Origin: Alteribacillus bidgolensis
Lineage (GTDB): Bacteria; Bacillota; Bacilli; Bacillales; Marinococcaceae
Length of the DNA stretch: 64,000 nt
NCBI RefSeq assembly: GCF_002886255.1
Contig: NZ_KZ614149.1
Location: forward strand, 2,108,001 to 2,172,000
Direction: 5' to 3'
Shown: one piece after another, positions 27,232 to 35,348 of the stretch
Layout: each line of letters starts with the position of its first letter
Position numbering within the stretch: position 1 is the first letter of the stretch
Position numbers and translations under genes: made by a program
Notes under the pieces: generated by a model
The model's input: the letters and a program-made list of their open reading frames with translations, nothing else
Databases searched by the model: none
What the model was told of the DNA's origin: nothing

Positions 27232-27420
27232 TTAATGGGGCACAGAACTCTTGCCGCGTTCCATAATAACAGCCTCTACGATTTCTTGTACATCTGTTTC
27301 GCTAACATCACGCAAACCATCCTGAAGAACAATTGGTACGTTTCGTTCTTCTTTTTTCAACAATGCTAAACCTTGCGGGTACATAAATTCCAATAATACT
27401 TCAAGCTGAATCTGTTCCAT
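27232..27420 (-). CDS. Small hypothetical protein, 62 residues
   Basis: This short frame has an excellent ribosome binding site (AAAGGAGGAGC) about 6 bases before its ATG and an ordered-looking sequence (QIQLEVLLEFMYPQGLALL, then DVSETDVQEIVEAVIMERG). That supports it as a real gene. No membrane segment or known motif is seen and I cannot name the family. It lies between pncB and sftA on the same strand. Confidence 0.6.
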   Translation of the reverse strand: MEQIQLEVLLEFMYPQGLALLKKEERNVPIVLQDGLRDVSETDVQEIVEAVIMERGKSSVPH

Positions 27421-27609
27421 AAGAGCTCCTCCTTTATTTAAGAAGTCGACTTACGTAAAAATTCAGCCTTTACTGCATATCTTGCTGCATCGGAAGTTAT
27501 ATATATTAGATTGTCAAAAGGCTGGCTTGATGCAATAGATCTGTGTCACTTCCTATCATATAGAACCTTGAAGCGAATGACAAGAAAAAAAGGCTTAAAA
27601 CTTTAGTCA

Positions 27610-30264
27610 CTATGTTAGTATATTTTCTTCTATTTCGTGATATGACATTAGAACTCGGCGTGGTTTGCTTCCCATCGATTCCGAAATAATCCCTCTGTTT
27701 TCCATCATATCAATCAATTTGGCCGCACGATTATACCCTATAGAAAATCTCCGCTGCAAAGACGAAGAAGAAGCACTTCCCTGCTCTGCAATAAATTTAC
27801 AAGCCTCTGGAAATAATTCATCACCGCTTTCTTCCTGATCGACTTTTTTCATTAAGTCATTTCGATTAAACATGTAAGAAGGTTTTCGTTGTTTTTTTAT
27901 AAAATCAGTGACAGCGTCTATTTCTTCATCGGTCACAAACGTTCCTTGAACTCTGACCGGCTTTGGCGTGCCATTTTCATGGAAAAGCATATCCCCTTTT
28001 CCGATCAGTCTTTCCGCTCCTCCCATATCCAAAATAGTGCGAGAATCTGCCTGAGAAGATACAGCAAACGCTGTCCGGCTCGGGATATTAGCTTTAATTA
28101 ACCCGGTTATAACGTCTACGGAAGGGCGCTGTGTTGCTAGGAGCAAGTGAATTCCGCAAGCTCTCGCTTTTTGAGCAATGCGGCAGACAGCATCCTCCAC
28201 GTCCTGAGGTGAAACCATCATTAAATCAGCCAATTCATCGATAATAATAACAATATAAGGCATCTTTAGTTCTGGGCAGCCCTGCTGTACCATACGCTCA
28301 TTGTATTTTTTAATATCTCTTACTCCTTCATGAGCAAGTTTTTCATACCTTCCTTCCATTTCTGAAACTGCCCATTTTAAACCAGCAGTTGCTTCTTTCG
28401 CATCGTTAATAACAGGCGTAACAAGATGAGGAACTTCTTTAAACGAAGCTAGTTCTACCATTTTAGGGTCTATCAGCATGAGCTTTAATTCCTCTGGAGA
28501 AGCCTTATAAAGTAAGCTGAGCAGGATGGAGTTAATACATACACTTTTCCCTGAACCCGTGGCACCAGCAATTAATCCATGAGGCATTTTTTGCAGGTCA
28601 GCTACAATAGGGGTTCCTGAAATATCAAGCCCCATTGCCACCGTTAAAGGTGATTCACTTCGGGTGAAAACGTCTCTTCGTAAAATTTCTCTTAAAAATA
28701 CAGGCGTGCTTTCCGAGTTCGGGACTTCAATGCCAATTGCATTTTTTCCAGGAATAGGAGCTTCCATTCTCAAGTCCTTAGCAGCTAAAGCAAGTTTGAT
28801 GTCATCCGTTAGATTGGTAATTTTATTAACCTTTACTCCAGGTGCAGGCTGTACTTCAAATCTAGTCACGGAAGGTCCTTTTGTTACATCAACTACTTTT
28901 GCATTCACATTAAAGTTATGAAGAGTTGCTTCTAATTGATCTCTTTGCGCCTGCAAAGCTTCCCCGCCGTTATCTTCCTTTTTCGGAGGGACATTTAATA
29001 AGTGCAGCCCGGGAAATTGGTATAAACCGTTATAGTTGTTCGTTTTTGCTCCTTTTTTATGCTTTTTATATTTATCACTAGGATACATCAAGACATTAAA
29101 AGGAATGCTTGGTTTTTGCTTTTTATTCATTTTTTTCTTATTTTCATCTTTTTTATCTGCTTTATCTCTCACGGAATGATTTTCAACACGAGTTTGTTTT
29201 GCAGTTTCAGGCTTGCCCTCTTCTTGACCCGGTACAGCCTTTTCATTCTCTTTTGAATATTGGTTAACACTAGAGGGTTTTTCATCTTCAAAAGCTTCAC
29301 GGCCGCCTTTAATGGAAGACGTTTCCTCCGTGACTAGAACTGGTTCACTGCTGTTTTTTTCTTCCGCTTCCTGTTCTTCTATCCTTTTGTTCTCTATGTC
29401 TTCAAAAACCTCTTGTTCATTCTCTTTTGAATAATAGTTAACGTCAGAGGGTTTTTCATCTTCAAAAGCTTCACGGCCGCCTTTAATGGAAGACGTTTCC
29501 TCCGTGACTAGAACTGGTTTACTGCTGTTTTTTTCTTCCGCTTCCTGTTCTTCTATCCTTTTGTTCTTTGCGTCTTCAAAAACCTCTTGTTTATCATTAT
29601 AAAAAGACAAAAAGGCCTCTTCAGAAACAATGACAGGCTCGCTTTTATCTTCATTGGGTTTAGGTTCTGGCTCTTTTCTAATTTGTTCAGATAAAGGCTC
29701 AATCGATTCATTTTTCTTTTTCAAATTTTCAGGATGAAGCGGGACTTTTTCAAACCCAAAAACGGGGGAGGGAATATCTTCTGGCGCAAAATCATTTCCT
29801 TGGAAATACGTCCGTTCTGTCTGTTGTTTTGTAAATGCTTCACTAGAAGATACTTCTTTTTCTTTTTCCGTATACTTTCTTTTTTCCTCGGTTTCCGTTT
29901 TATTATTTGTTTTTTCTGCCTGCCGGCCGAATGACCTGCTTTGATTAGAATGTTTCGTATCCGTTGTTGTAGCAGACACTTCTGATCTGGAAGTAGTCGT
30001 TCTTGATGGTCTTTTCTGCTCACGATAGTTTGTCAATTTTGTTTTTTTATCGTCCACATCCATTGGAAAACGAAACTTTCCTTGTTTAGGGTATTGGTGA
30101 AATATTTTTGCACCTGATTGTTGATCATGTAAAACGCGCGGTTTGGCTTCTAGTTTTTTTGAAGAATTAGAAGCCGTCGTTTGCTGAGAATAATGTGCTT
30201 CTTTTTCCTCGCCGAACATAAAATCTTGTAATCTTTTTATCATTCTTTGAAAGGAACCGGCCAT
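27610..30264 (-). CDS. sftA: DNA translocase SftA (FtsK/SpoIIIE family)
   Basis: SftA is the soluble FtsK-type ATPase that clears chromosome ends from the septum before it closes. The 884-residue protein has a long charged N-terminal region without membrane helices, unlike SpoIIIE. The beta-type RecA motor follows (Walker A AGATGSGKSV, Walker B IVIIIDELADLMM) and a C-terminal gamma winged helix ends it (SSLQRRFSIGYNRAAKLID). The N-terminal linker contains a 58-residue tandem duplication. ATG at 30264 has AAGGAG 8 bases upstream and is preferred to one seven codons earlier. Confidence 0.95.
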   Translation of the reverse strand: MAGSFQRMIKRLQDFMFGEEKEAHYSQQTTASNSSKKLEAKPRVLHDQQSGAKIFHQYPKQGKFRFPMDVDDKKTKLTNYREQKRPSRTTTSRSEVSATTTDTKHSNQSRSFGRQAEKTNNKTETEEKRKYTEKEKEVSSSEAFTKQQTERTYFQGNDFAPEDIPSPVFGFEKVPLHPENLKKKNESIEPLSEQIRKEPEPKPNEDKSEPVIVSEEAFLSFYNDKQEVFEDAKNKRIEEQEAEEKNSSKPVLVTEETSSIKGGREAFEDEKPSDVNYYSKENEQEVFEDIENKRIEEQEAEEKNSSEPVLVTEETSSIKGGREAFEDEKPSSVNQYSKENEKAVPGQEEGKPETAKQTRVENHSVRDKADKKDENKKKMNKKQKPSIPFNVLMYPSDKYKKHKKGAKTNNYNGLYQFPGLHLLNVPPKKEDNGGEALQAQRDQLEATLHNFNVNAKVVDVTKGPSVTRFEVQPAPGVKVNKITNLTDDIKLALAAKDLRMEAPIPGKNAIGIEVPNSESTPVFLREILRRDVFTRSESPLTVAMGLDISGTPIVADLQKMPHGLIAGATGSGKSVCINSILLSLLYKASPEELKLMLIDPKMVELASFKEVPHLVTPVINDAKEATAGLKWAVSEMEGRYEKLAHEGVRDIKKYNERMVQQGCPELKMPYIVIIIDELADLMMVSPQDVEDAVCRIAQKARACGIHLLLATQRPSVDVITGLIKANIPSRTAFAVSSQADSRTILDMGGAERLIGKGDMLFHENGTPKPVRVQGTFVTDEEIDAVTDFIKKQRKPSYMFNRNDLMKKVDQEESGDELFPEACKFIAEQGSASSSSLQRRFSIGYNRAAKLIDMMENRGIISESMGSKPRRVLMSYHEIEENILT
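29244..29591 (-). repeat. 174-bp in-frame tandem duplication inside sftA
   Basis: Two adjacent copies with a period of 174 bases (58 codons) encode NKRIEEQEAEEKNSS, then PVLVTEETSSIKGGREAFED and SKENE. Nucleotide identity between copies is very high, with only scattered substitutions, indicating a recent event. It lies in the disordered linker, roughly residues 225-340. Confidence 0.92.
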
Positions 30265-30406
30265 TTTACCATCTCCTTTTTCCATAATTAACCATTATGT
30301 AGTTATATCTGTTAGCTGATCCTTATTTTAATTGTAAAGGAGCAGGAAAAAAACCACTAGCCCCTGCCAGTGGTTTTTGTAATATCCTACCTTTGCATCA
30401 GCCGGT

Positions 30407-31024
30407 TCAACGGTGATATTGAAGCAAAAAGTCGCTTCCAGTCTCATAATGATCGTCTAATACGAGAATGCCCTTTTCTTTTGGTGCGTCCGGCAGTACA
30501 AGTTCTTTAGCTGAACAAATCATTCCATTAGAAGCAACACCGCGCAGTTTGGATTTTTTTATTTTCATTCCTGTAGGCATTACTGCTCCTGGAAGTGCAA
30601 CAACTACTTTTTGTCCTTTATCAACATTTGGAGCCCCGCAGACAATTTGATGTGTTTCCTGTCCAGTTTCCACTTGACATACACTTAATTTATCTGCATC
30701 AGGATGTTTTTTCTTGTCTTTTACCATCCCCACTACAAAAGAAGGATTTGCCGGAAGCTCTAATGTTTCTTCAAATCCGTTAACTTTCAAGGCTGTTTGT
30801 ACTATATCAATCAGTTCTCCAGTGACAGGAAGCATCCCGGATTCTTTGATGTTTCCGTACTCTGATACGTTGAAAATATTATAGCCTGCGGTTTCCCTGC
30901 TATCTTTATGATAAAGTTTTGCTGCATCACCTTTTCGTTCCACTGCTCGTCTATCTTTATCAATTTCTTTAAGTGAAACGAGGAGTGTATCTCCAATTCC
31001 TTGCTTGTTATAAAATACATTCAT
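30407..31024 (-). CDS. ytpR: tRNA-binding (EMAP-type) domain protein YtpR
   Basis: The 205-residue product carries a C-terminal OB-fold tRNA-binding domain of the EMAP/PheT-N type (about 95-200; VGMVKDKKKHPDADKLSVCQVETG, IVCGAPNV, SNGMICSAKEL). The N-terminal region starts MNVFYNKQGIGD, as I recall for Bacillus YtpR. A role in binding tRNA or a partner synthetase is inferred from the domain only. I chose this ATG over one seven codons upstream because it matches the family N-terminus. Downstream of ytpQ in the usual ytpPQR arrangement. Confidence 0.88.
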   Translation of the reverse strand: MNVFYNKQGIGDTLLVSLKEIDKDRRAVERKGDAAKLYHKDSRETAGYNIFNVSEYGNIKESGMLPVTGELIDIVQTALKVNGFEETLELPANPSFVVGMVKDKKKHPDADKLSVCQVETGQETHQIVCGAPNVDKGQKVVVALPGAVMPTGMKIKKSKLRGVASNGMICSAKELVLPDAPKEKGILVLDDHYETGSDFLLQYHR

Positions 31025-31084
31025 CGTAGCTCTTATCTCCTTCATCTCATCATTTCCGTTTCATATTCTACCATAACCTCATAT

Positions 31085-31882
31085 TTATTTCTGAGGTTTT
31101 TTGCGGGCGAGGATGAAAATCGGCTCTAATTTTTTATTTTCATACAAAAATGGGAGAGCTGTAATAGGAACCCGTCCATTGGAAAAAAAGCGAAAAGCGA
31201 GCTGACCGAGAATATCATACCCTTGTTTGTTGCGAATATCTGCAAAAATCAGTACGTCCTGATGCGGTACAGCAACCGCCGTGTCCCCTTCCATTTTTTT
31301 ATTCATTTCTTCTACGAAATTTTCATTTAAAAGACGGCTCGCATCGTAACCATCGTTTGTGTTTACAAAGTAAAAGATATTGCCAGCAACTTCATCGGTC
31401 TTATAGGAAATTTCTACTGCACGAATATTAAAGAGCGCTGTTTCTTTTATCTGATCTATTGTGTATTCTTCTTGCTCGATTGTTTCCTTTTCAAGCATGG
31501 TATAGGCTTCGCCCATATCAAGAGCATAATAAATTCGTGTTTCCGCAGTATGTTCCGTGTATAAAAGCTCCTTGCCATCCTTTGTTTCTGTTGGAAAGGA
31601 GGTGGAACGAATAACGGGAAATATATTTTTTTCTTTTCCTTTAAGAACCACTGCTCTTTCCATCGCTTCAAACGATCCATTAATATAATGAACAGCATCC
31701 TCTAATGCCTGTTCTTTATTTTTCTCATGCTTTGCGAGCAGCTTATTTAAATCTAATTCCACCCCTTTTTTTAAGGCGGTATGATCTACACGTAACATAC
31801 TTTTTTCTTTATCAAAGGTAAAAGAACGATTTTTACCGGCCAAGCGTTTTTCTAATTTATTTCGAAATTCAGTAATATCCAC
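31085..31882 (-). CDS. ytpQ: DUF1444 family protein YtpQ
   Basis: The 265-residue cytoplasmic protein matches the DUF1444/YtpQ family in length, position and visible features (AVHYINGSFEAMERAV, VFPVIRSTSFPT, YALDMGEAYTMLEKE, VNTNDGYDASRLLNE). Its function is not established. The start is GTG with AAGGAGG seven bases upstream. It precedes ytpR by 60 bases on the same strand. Confidence 0.85.
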   Translation of the reverse strand: MDITEFRNKLEKRLAGKNRSFTFDKEKSMLRVDHTALKKGVELDLNKLLAKHEKNKEQALEDAVHYINGSFEAMERAVVLKGKEKNIFPVIRSTSFPTETKDGKELLYTEHTAETRIYYALDMGEAYTMLEKETIEQEEYTIDQIKETALFNIRAVEISYKTDEVAGNIFYFVNTNDGYDASRLLNENFVEEMNKKMEGDTAVAVPHQDVLIFADIRNKQGYDILGQLAFRFFSNGRVPITALPFLYENKKLEPIFILARKKPQK

Positions 31883-32280
31883 CGAGCATCCTCCTTCAAC
31901 TTTCTTCCTGAAAAACGACCATATTAAGCTTGTTATAGTTTAACATGCCTTGAATATTCATAAAAACGTTCTGCCCATATTCGTTCATATCTAAAAATAG
32001 TTCATAAGTTTTAATTTTTAGGTTTGAAAGGGTACTATCAATGATGCGTAATTTTATGCCCTAGTCTTTTGTTTCATATGAATTAATACCAATAAAGGAT
32101 GAGATTACATATGTCATTTTATAAGCGATTAACCTTTCGTTTCATTTTAGGCTCGCATTATTGTTTAACCAGAAAAACATTCGTACTGCCCTTAGTTTAA
32201 AGATGATTTCTCTGAAAATGAAACGTCTTCTGCTTCTTCATCAGAAGAACCATCTTTCGTGCCTGTTTCAAAAACAGCTT
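31883..32280. other. Intergenic region with a possible decayed small gene
   Basis: This roughly 400-base gap between ytpP and ytpQ contains a plus-strand ATG at 32111 with AAGGATGAG upstream, reading MSFYKRLTFRFILGSHYC and stopping after 29 codons. A different frame downstream reads DDFSENETSSASSSEEPSF and stops just before the terminator at 32281. Together they could be the remains of a frameshifted 60-residue gene. I do not recognise it and the call is tentative. Confidence 0.3.
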
Positions 32281-32309
32281 AAAAAACTCGCCGTCTGGCG
32301 AGTTTTTTG
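32281..32309. terminator. Terminator after ytpP (bidirectional)
   Basis: AAAAAACTCGCC / GGCGAGTTTTTT form a symmetrical stem with a four-base loop, directly after the ytpP stop codon. The A- and T-runs on either side allow function in both directions. Confidence 0.88.
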
Positions 32310-32312
32310 TAT

Positions 32313-32642
32313 TTATTGATCTAAATGGATTTTCGTTTCATTTAGAAATTGCTGCACCTCATCGGGTGTTTTCTTCGTTTTACTTACAAAACGATGTATT
32401 TCTATTCCTCTATGAAAAGCAATAAAACTTGGGATTCCAAATACATCATATTCTTGACAGACATCTATGAGACGGTCTCTATCAGCATGATAAAATGCAA
32501 AATCATTATTTTCTTTTTCAATTTCCGGTAATACCGGCTCTATCACACGACAGTCAGGACACCAGTCAGCAGAAAACATCACAACAGTCCTATCTTGGCT
32601 TATTACATCCTCAAACTCTGTCCGTTCCTCAATATTTTCCAA
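32313..32642 (-). CDS. ytpP: Thioredoxin-like protein YtpP
   Basis: The 109-residue protein is a thioredoxin fold with the active-site motif SADWCPDCRV (Cys about 32 and 35) and the cis-proline region GIPSFIAF. It is likely a cytoplasmic thiol-disulfide oxidoreductase; YtpP in Bacillus has been linked to bacillithiol chemistry. A TTG start is used, with AGGAGG eight bases before it; an adjacent upstream TTG is also possible. Confidence 0.9.
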   Translation of the reverse strand: MENIEERTEFEDVISQDRTVVMFSADWCPDCRVIEPVLPEIEKENNDFAFYHADRDRLIDVCQEYDVFGIPSFIAFHRGIEIHRFVSKTKKTPDEVQQFLNETKIHLDQ

Positions 32643-32654
32643 CAAGAGAACCTC

Positions 32655-33665
32655 CTATCCTTGGTCTAACTTCATATCTCCTAGTGTAATCCAATTTCGT
32701 TTTCTCATCCACTCAGACAAAAGAAGACTTACAATGGCAGGTCCGATAATATGTAATAGAATAATTCCCCATAAAACATGAGAAGTAAAACCCATTACCG
32801 AAAACGTCATAATCTGTCCAACTAACCCGCTCGTTCCCATCCCTGCTCCAGCTGCATTATTTTCTAATAAAAATACCATCGTGGAAAGCGGTGCAAATAC
32901 AGCCCCAGCTGCTGTAGGCGGGATTAAAATAAGCGGATTCTTAATGATATTAGGAACTTGCAGCATAGATGTACCAATCCCGAGAGCCGCAAGACCTGCT
33001 ATACCATTTTCTCTGTAGCTGCTCACAGCAAAACCAACCATTTGTGCAGAACAGCCAACTGCTGCAGCACCGGCTGCGATGCCTTCAAGTCCTATCATAA
33101 TAGCAATGGCGGCACTTGAAATAGGAGCTGTTAATGCAAGCCCCATTAACACAGCTACTACAATGCCCATAATAAAAGGCTGTTGGTCTGTCGCCCACAT
33201 AATAAGCTCCCCAAACCCAATTAATCCTGTATTAATAACCGGTCCTAGAAAATAAGCAATAGAAAACCCTGAGCCGATGGTGACAAAGGGAGTAACAATA
33301 ATATCAAGCTTTGTTTCTTTAGAAATGAGTTTTCCAATCTCCACAGATAATAGAGCTGCAATAAATGCTCCTGCTGGTCCTCCGAGCTCAGCTCCCGCCG
33401 CGCCGCTTACGATTGCCGAGAAAAGTATAAGCGGAGGTGCTTGTAAACCATAGGCAACAGCTGCTCCAATAGCAGGGCCCATTAAATCCATAGCTAATGT
33501 TCCCATCTTCATAAAAAAAGACCATTGCAGCTGTTCTCCTATAGTATTAATAATTAATCCAATAATGAGCGATGAAAACAACCCAAGTGCCATATAGCTT
33601 AACGCTGTAACCGTATATGTCTTTACAGATAGCTTTACACCTTTACGTAAAAAAAAGGACTTCAT
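32655..33665 (-). CDS. PTS EIIC-like membrane protein
   Basis: The 336-residue polytopic protein is rich in Gly and Ala and has about eight to ten predicted membrane segments. It resembles the PTS_EIIC_2 family (LGLFSSLIIGLIINTIGEQ start; ELGGPAGAFIAALLSVEIGKLI; TAPISSAAIAIMIGLEGIA). No EIIA or EIIB gene adjoins it, so phosphotransferase transport is doubtful and the substrate is unknown. A GGGGGT site precedes the ATG. It ends 13 bases before the ytpP start, suggesting co-transcription. Confidence 0.8.
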   Translation of the reverse strand: MKSFFLRKGVKLSVKTYTVTALSYMALGLFSSLIIGLIINTIGEQLQWSFFMKMGTLAMDLMGPAIGAAVAYGLQAPPLILFSAIVSGAAGAELGGPAGAFIAALLSVEIGKLISKETKLDIIVTPFVTIGSGFSIAYFLGPVINTGLIGFGELIMWATDQQPFIMGIVVAVLMGLALTAPISSAAIAIMIGLEGIAAGAAAVGCSAQMVGFAVSSYRENGIAGLAALGIGTSMLQVPNIIKNPLILIPPTAAGAVFAPLSTMVFLLENNAAGAGMGTSGLVGQIMTFSVMGFTSHVLWGIILLHIIGPAIVSLLLSEWMRKRNWITLGDMKLDQG

Positions 33666-33800
33666 CGTTTACCCCCTATGTAATCGCATGTGATGATTTT
33701 CACTTTCTTTCATCATCATACCTCGTTTGCATTTTCATAAGCAAGAATATTATGATTTAATTATTAGATTTTTTACATACAATGTAGAGGAGGAACTAAA

Positions 33801-34247
33801 ATGGAATTAAATGTTTACTTAGCAGGACAAATTCATGATGATTGGCGAGAGGAGATTCGTCAAAAAGCAGAAGAAATGGAGCTGCCTCTTCATTTTACCG
33901 CTCCAATGGAAAACCATGATCGTTCCGATAACATCGGAGAAGAAGTTATCGGACAGCAGCCAGATAAGATATTAAAAGATGAAGCGGCTTCTAGTTTAAA
34001 TAATCTTCGTACCCAAATATTAATGCAAAAAGCAGATGTTGTGATCGCTTTATTCGGAGAAAAATATAAACAATGGAATACAGCTGTGGATGCAGGTACA
34101 GCTGTCGCTTTGGGAAAACCGCTCATATTGATTCGTCCGCAGGAACTTCATCATCCCGTAAAAGAAATTGCTAATAAAGCTCAAGTTGTAGTAGAAACAA
34201 AAGAACAAGCATTGCAGGCATTATCATATGTATTTGAAACAAAATGA
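33801..34247 (+). CDS. ytoQ: YtoQ family protein
   Basis: The 148-residue product matches the YtoQ family in length and features: NVYLAGQIHDDWREEI at the start, FTAPMENHDRSDNIGE in the middle, then DVVIALFGEKYKQWNTAVDAG and GKPLILIRP. The fold resembles nucleoside 2-deoxyribosyltransferases (the YLAG start and the ALFG.KY.QWN segment). An enzymatic role on a nucleotide-like substrate is possible but unproven. The SD GAGGAGG is strong. It converges on the DUF84 gene across a repeat-rich gap. Confidence 0.82.
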   Translation: MELNVYLAGQIHDDWREEIRQKAEEMELPLHFTAPMENHDRSDNIGEEVIGQQPDKILKDEAASSLNNLRTQILMQKADVVIALFGEKYKQWNTAVDAGTAVALGKPLILIRPQELHHPVKEIANKAQVVVETKEQALQALSYVFETK

Positions 34248-34248
34248 T

Positions 34249-34396
34249 AAGAAAAGCGCAAGTGCCCTGGTCAGCCGCGACAGGTTCTGGAGCTTTCGCG
34301 CAGGGTCGCCTGCGGCCCGGAGTCGAAAGGGAAGAAACCCCGAGCGGCTGGGCGCTGAAGCTAGACATCAAAAACGCCAAAATGTATACTTTCTTA
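34249..34396 (+). repeat. Family II repeat, copy 2
   Basis: The element starts AAGAAAAGCGCAAGTGCCC two bases after the ytoQ stop, contains GTCAGCCGCGACAGG and GCGGCCCGGAGTCGAAAGGG, and ends GCTGAAGCTAGACATCAAA. The ends match the element at 22138-22348; the interior is shorter and more GC-rich. It is followed at once by a family I copy. Confidence 0.78.
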
Positions 34397-34402
34397 CCCA
34401 AT

Positions 34403-34456
34403 TAAAAAACTACGGTTTCCGCCAAGTCCAAATGGCGAAACCGTAGTTTTTCTTAG
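34403..34456 (+). repeat. Family I interspersed repeat, copy 6 (truncated)
   Basis: Only the first half is present: ACTACGGTTTCCGCCAAG, AATGGCGAAACCGTAG, TTTTTCTTA. The second hairpin and closing arm are missing. It abuts family II copy 2. Confidence 0.7.
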
Positions 34457-34510
34457 ATTGCCGGTACCAGCATCCGATCACTTGACAAATAGATAGTTTA
34501 TCGACTTTTA

Positions 34511-34803
34511 ACTAAGGGACAGACTGCTTTTAAAAAGAGCTAATTCATAAGTCAGTTCTCGGCAAGCCGCAGCTGGAATATACTCGCTTTTACCCTCAGG
34601 TCACAAGTAGAGACATCTACTCCAGCTCACTTTGCTCGTTCTCATAGTGTCTTCTTTGCCGCTTACGGCGGTTCAGCTTCCTTGTGAGCAAAACCTTTAC
34701 TGCGGGGTCTTCACACTGTCGCTTTCTCCGCGCAGGAGTCTCGCATATATTCCAGCTAGATAACCACCATATCCTAACTAACCTTTTGAGAAGCTCCCTT
34801 TTG
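34511..34803. repeat. Family III element, copy 2 (long form)
   Basis: This roughly 290-base stretch has no gene. Its ends are AAGGGACAGACTGCTTTTAA and the approximately complementary CCTTTTGAGAAGCTCCCTT. It contains GGAATATACTCGCTTTTACC (34576-34595), which is repeated at 57487-57506 in the third copy. It also holds GC-rich palindromic stretches (GCCGCTTACGGCGG). It lies between convergent ytoQ and the DUF84 gene. Confidence 0.6.
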
Positions 34804-35328
34804 TTAGGACTTATTTAGTTTTTGCGAAAATTTCCATTGTCCATACAATAACCATACAATGTGAGCAAACATATCCGCGCGCGATATGAAACCGTTAGAA
34901 AAAATGCCAACCGCACCTTCGTTATGGCTGACTCCTTTCTTATTGGTGTATGCCTCCATCATTGTTTTTAATTCTTCGCCCTTATAAAGACCTTCTGCGA
35001 CCTCTTCCGGCAAAAGAATCTTAGCACCGGCTGCAGTAAATAGGCGGCCCTTTTCATCAGCAAGTGCTCCCCAGCTGCACAAATATAAACCATCTTCCAT
35101 TGGCTCAACACCGCCTTCAAGCCCAATTCCAATGACTGCATCCATGGCAAGGGCTGCTTTTGATCTGTGGACTGCTCCTTTTTTAGTTTCTTCCTCAGAA
35201 AAAGGCTGATCAGACACAGCAGTGTCCACGCTGTACCCTTTTACAATATACTCTTCCCTTGGGAAAACATTTGCGGCAGCTTGTATTTTTGCGTTGTTTT
35301 TTGAGCCTATTGCTATTACTTTTTCCAT
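34804..35328 (-). CDS. DUF84 inosine/xanthosine triphosphatase (YjjX family)
   Basis: The 174-residue protein belongs to the DUF84/YjjX family, which hydrolyses non-canonical purine nucleoside triphosphates (ITP, XTP). Visible family motifs are IAIGSKNNAKIQAA near the N-terminus, SDQPFSEEETKKGAVHRS, and GIGLEGGVE with the conserved acidic residues. A start at ATG 35328 gives the family N-terminus, but its ribosome site is weak; a GTG four codons upstream is possible. It sits 20 bases after ytoP on the same strand, with likely translational coupling. Confidence 0.85.
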   Translation of the reverse strand: MEKVIAIGSKNNAKIQAAANVFPREEYIVKGYSVDTAVSDQPFSEEETKKGAVHRSKAALAMDAVIGIGLEGGVEPMEDGLYLCSWGALADEKGRLFTAAGAKILLPEEVAEGLYKGEELKTMMEAYTNKKGVSHNEGAVGIFSNGFISRADMFAHIVWLLYGQWKFSQKLNKS

Positions 35329-35348
35329 ATTTCTTGCCACTACTTTCT

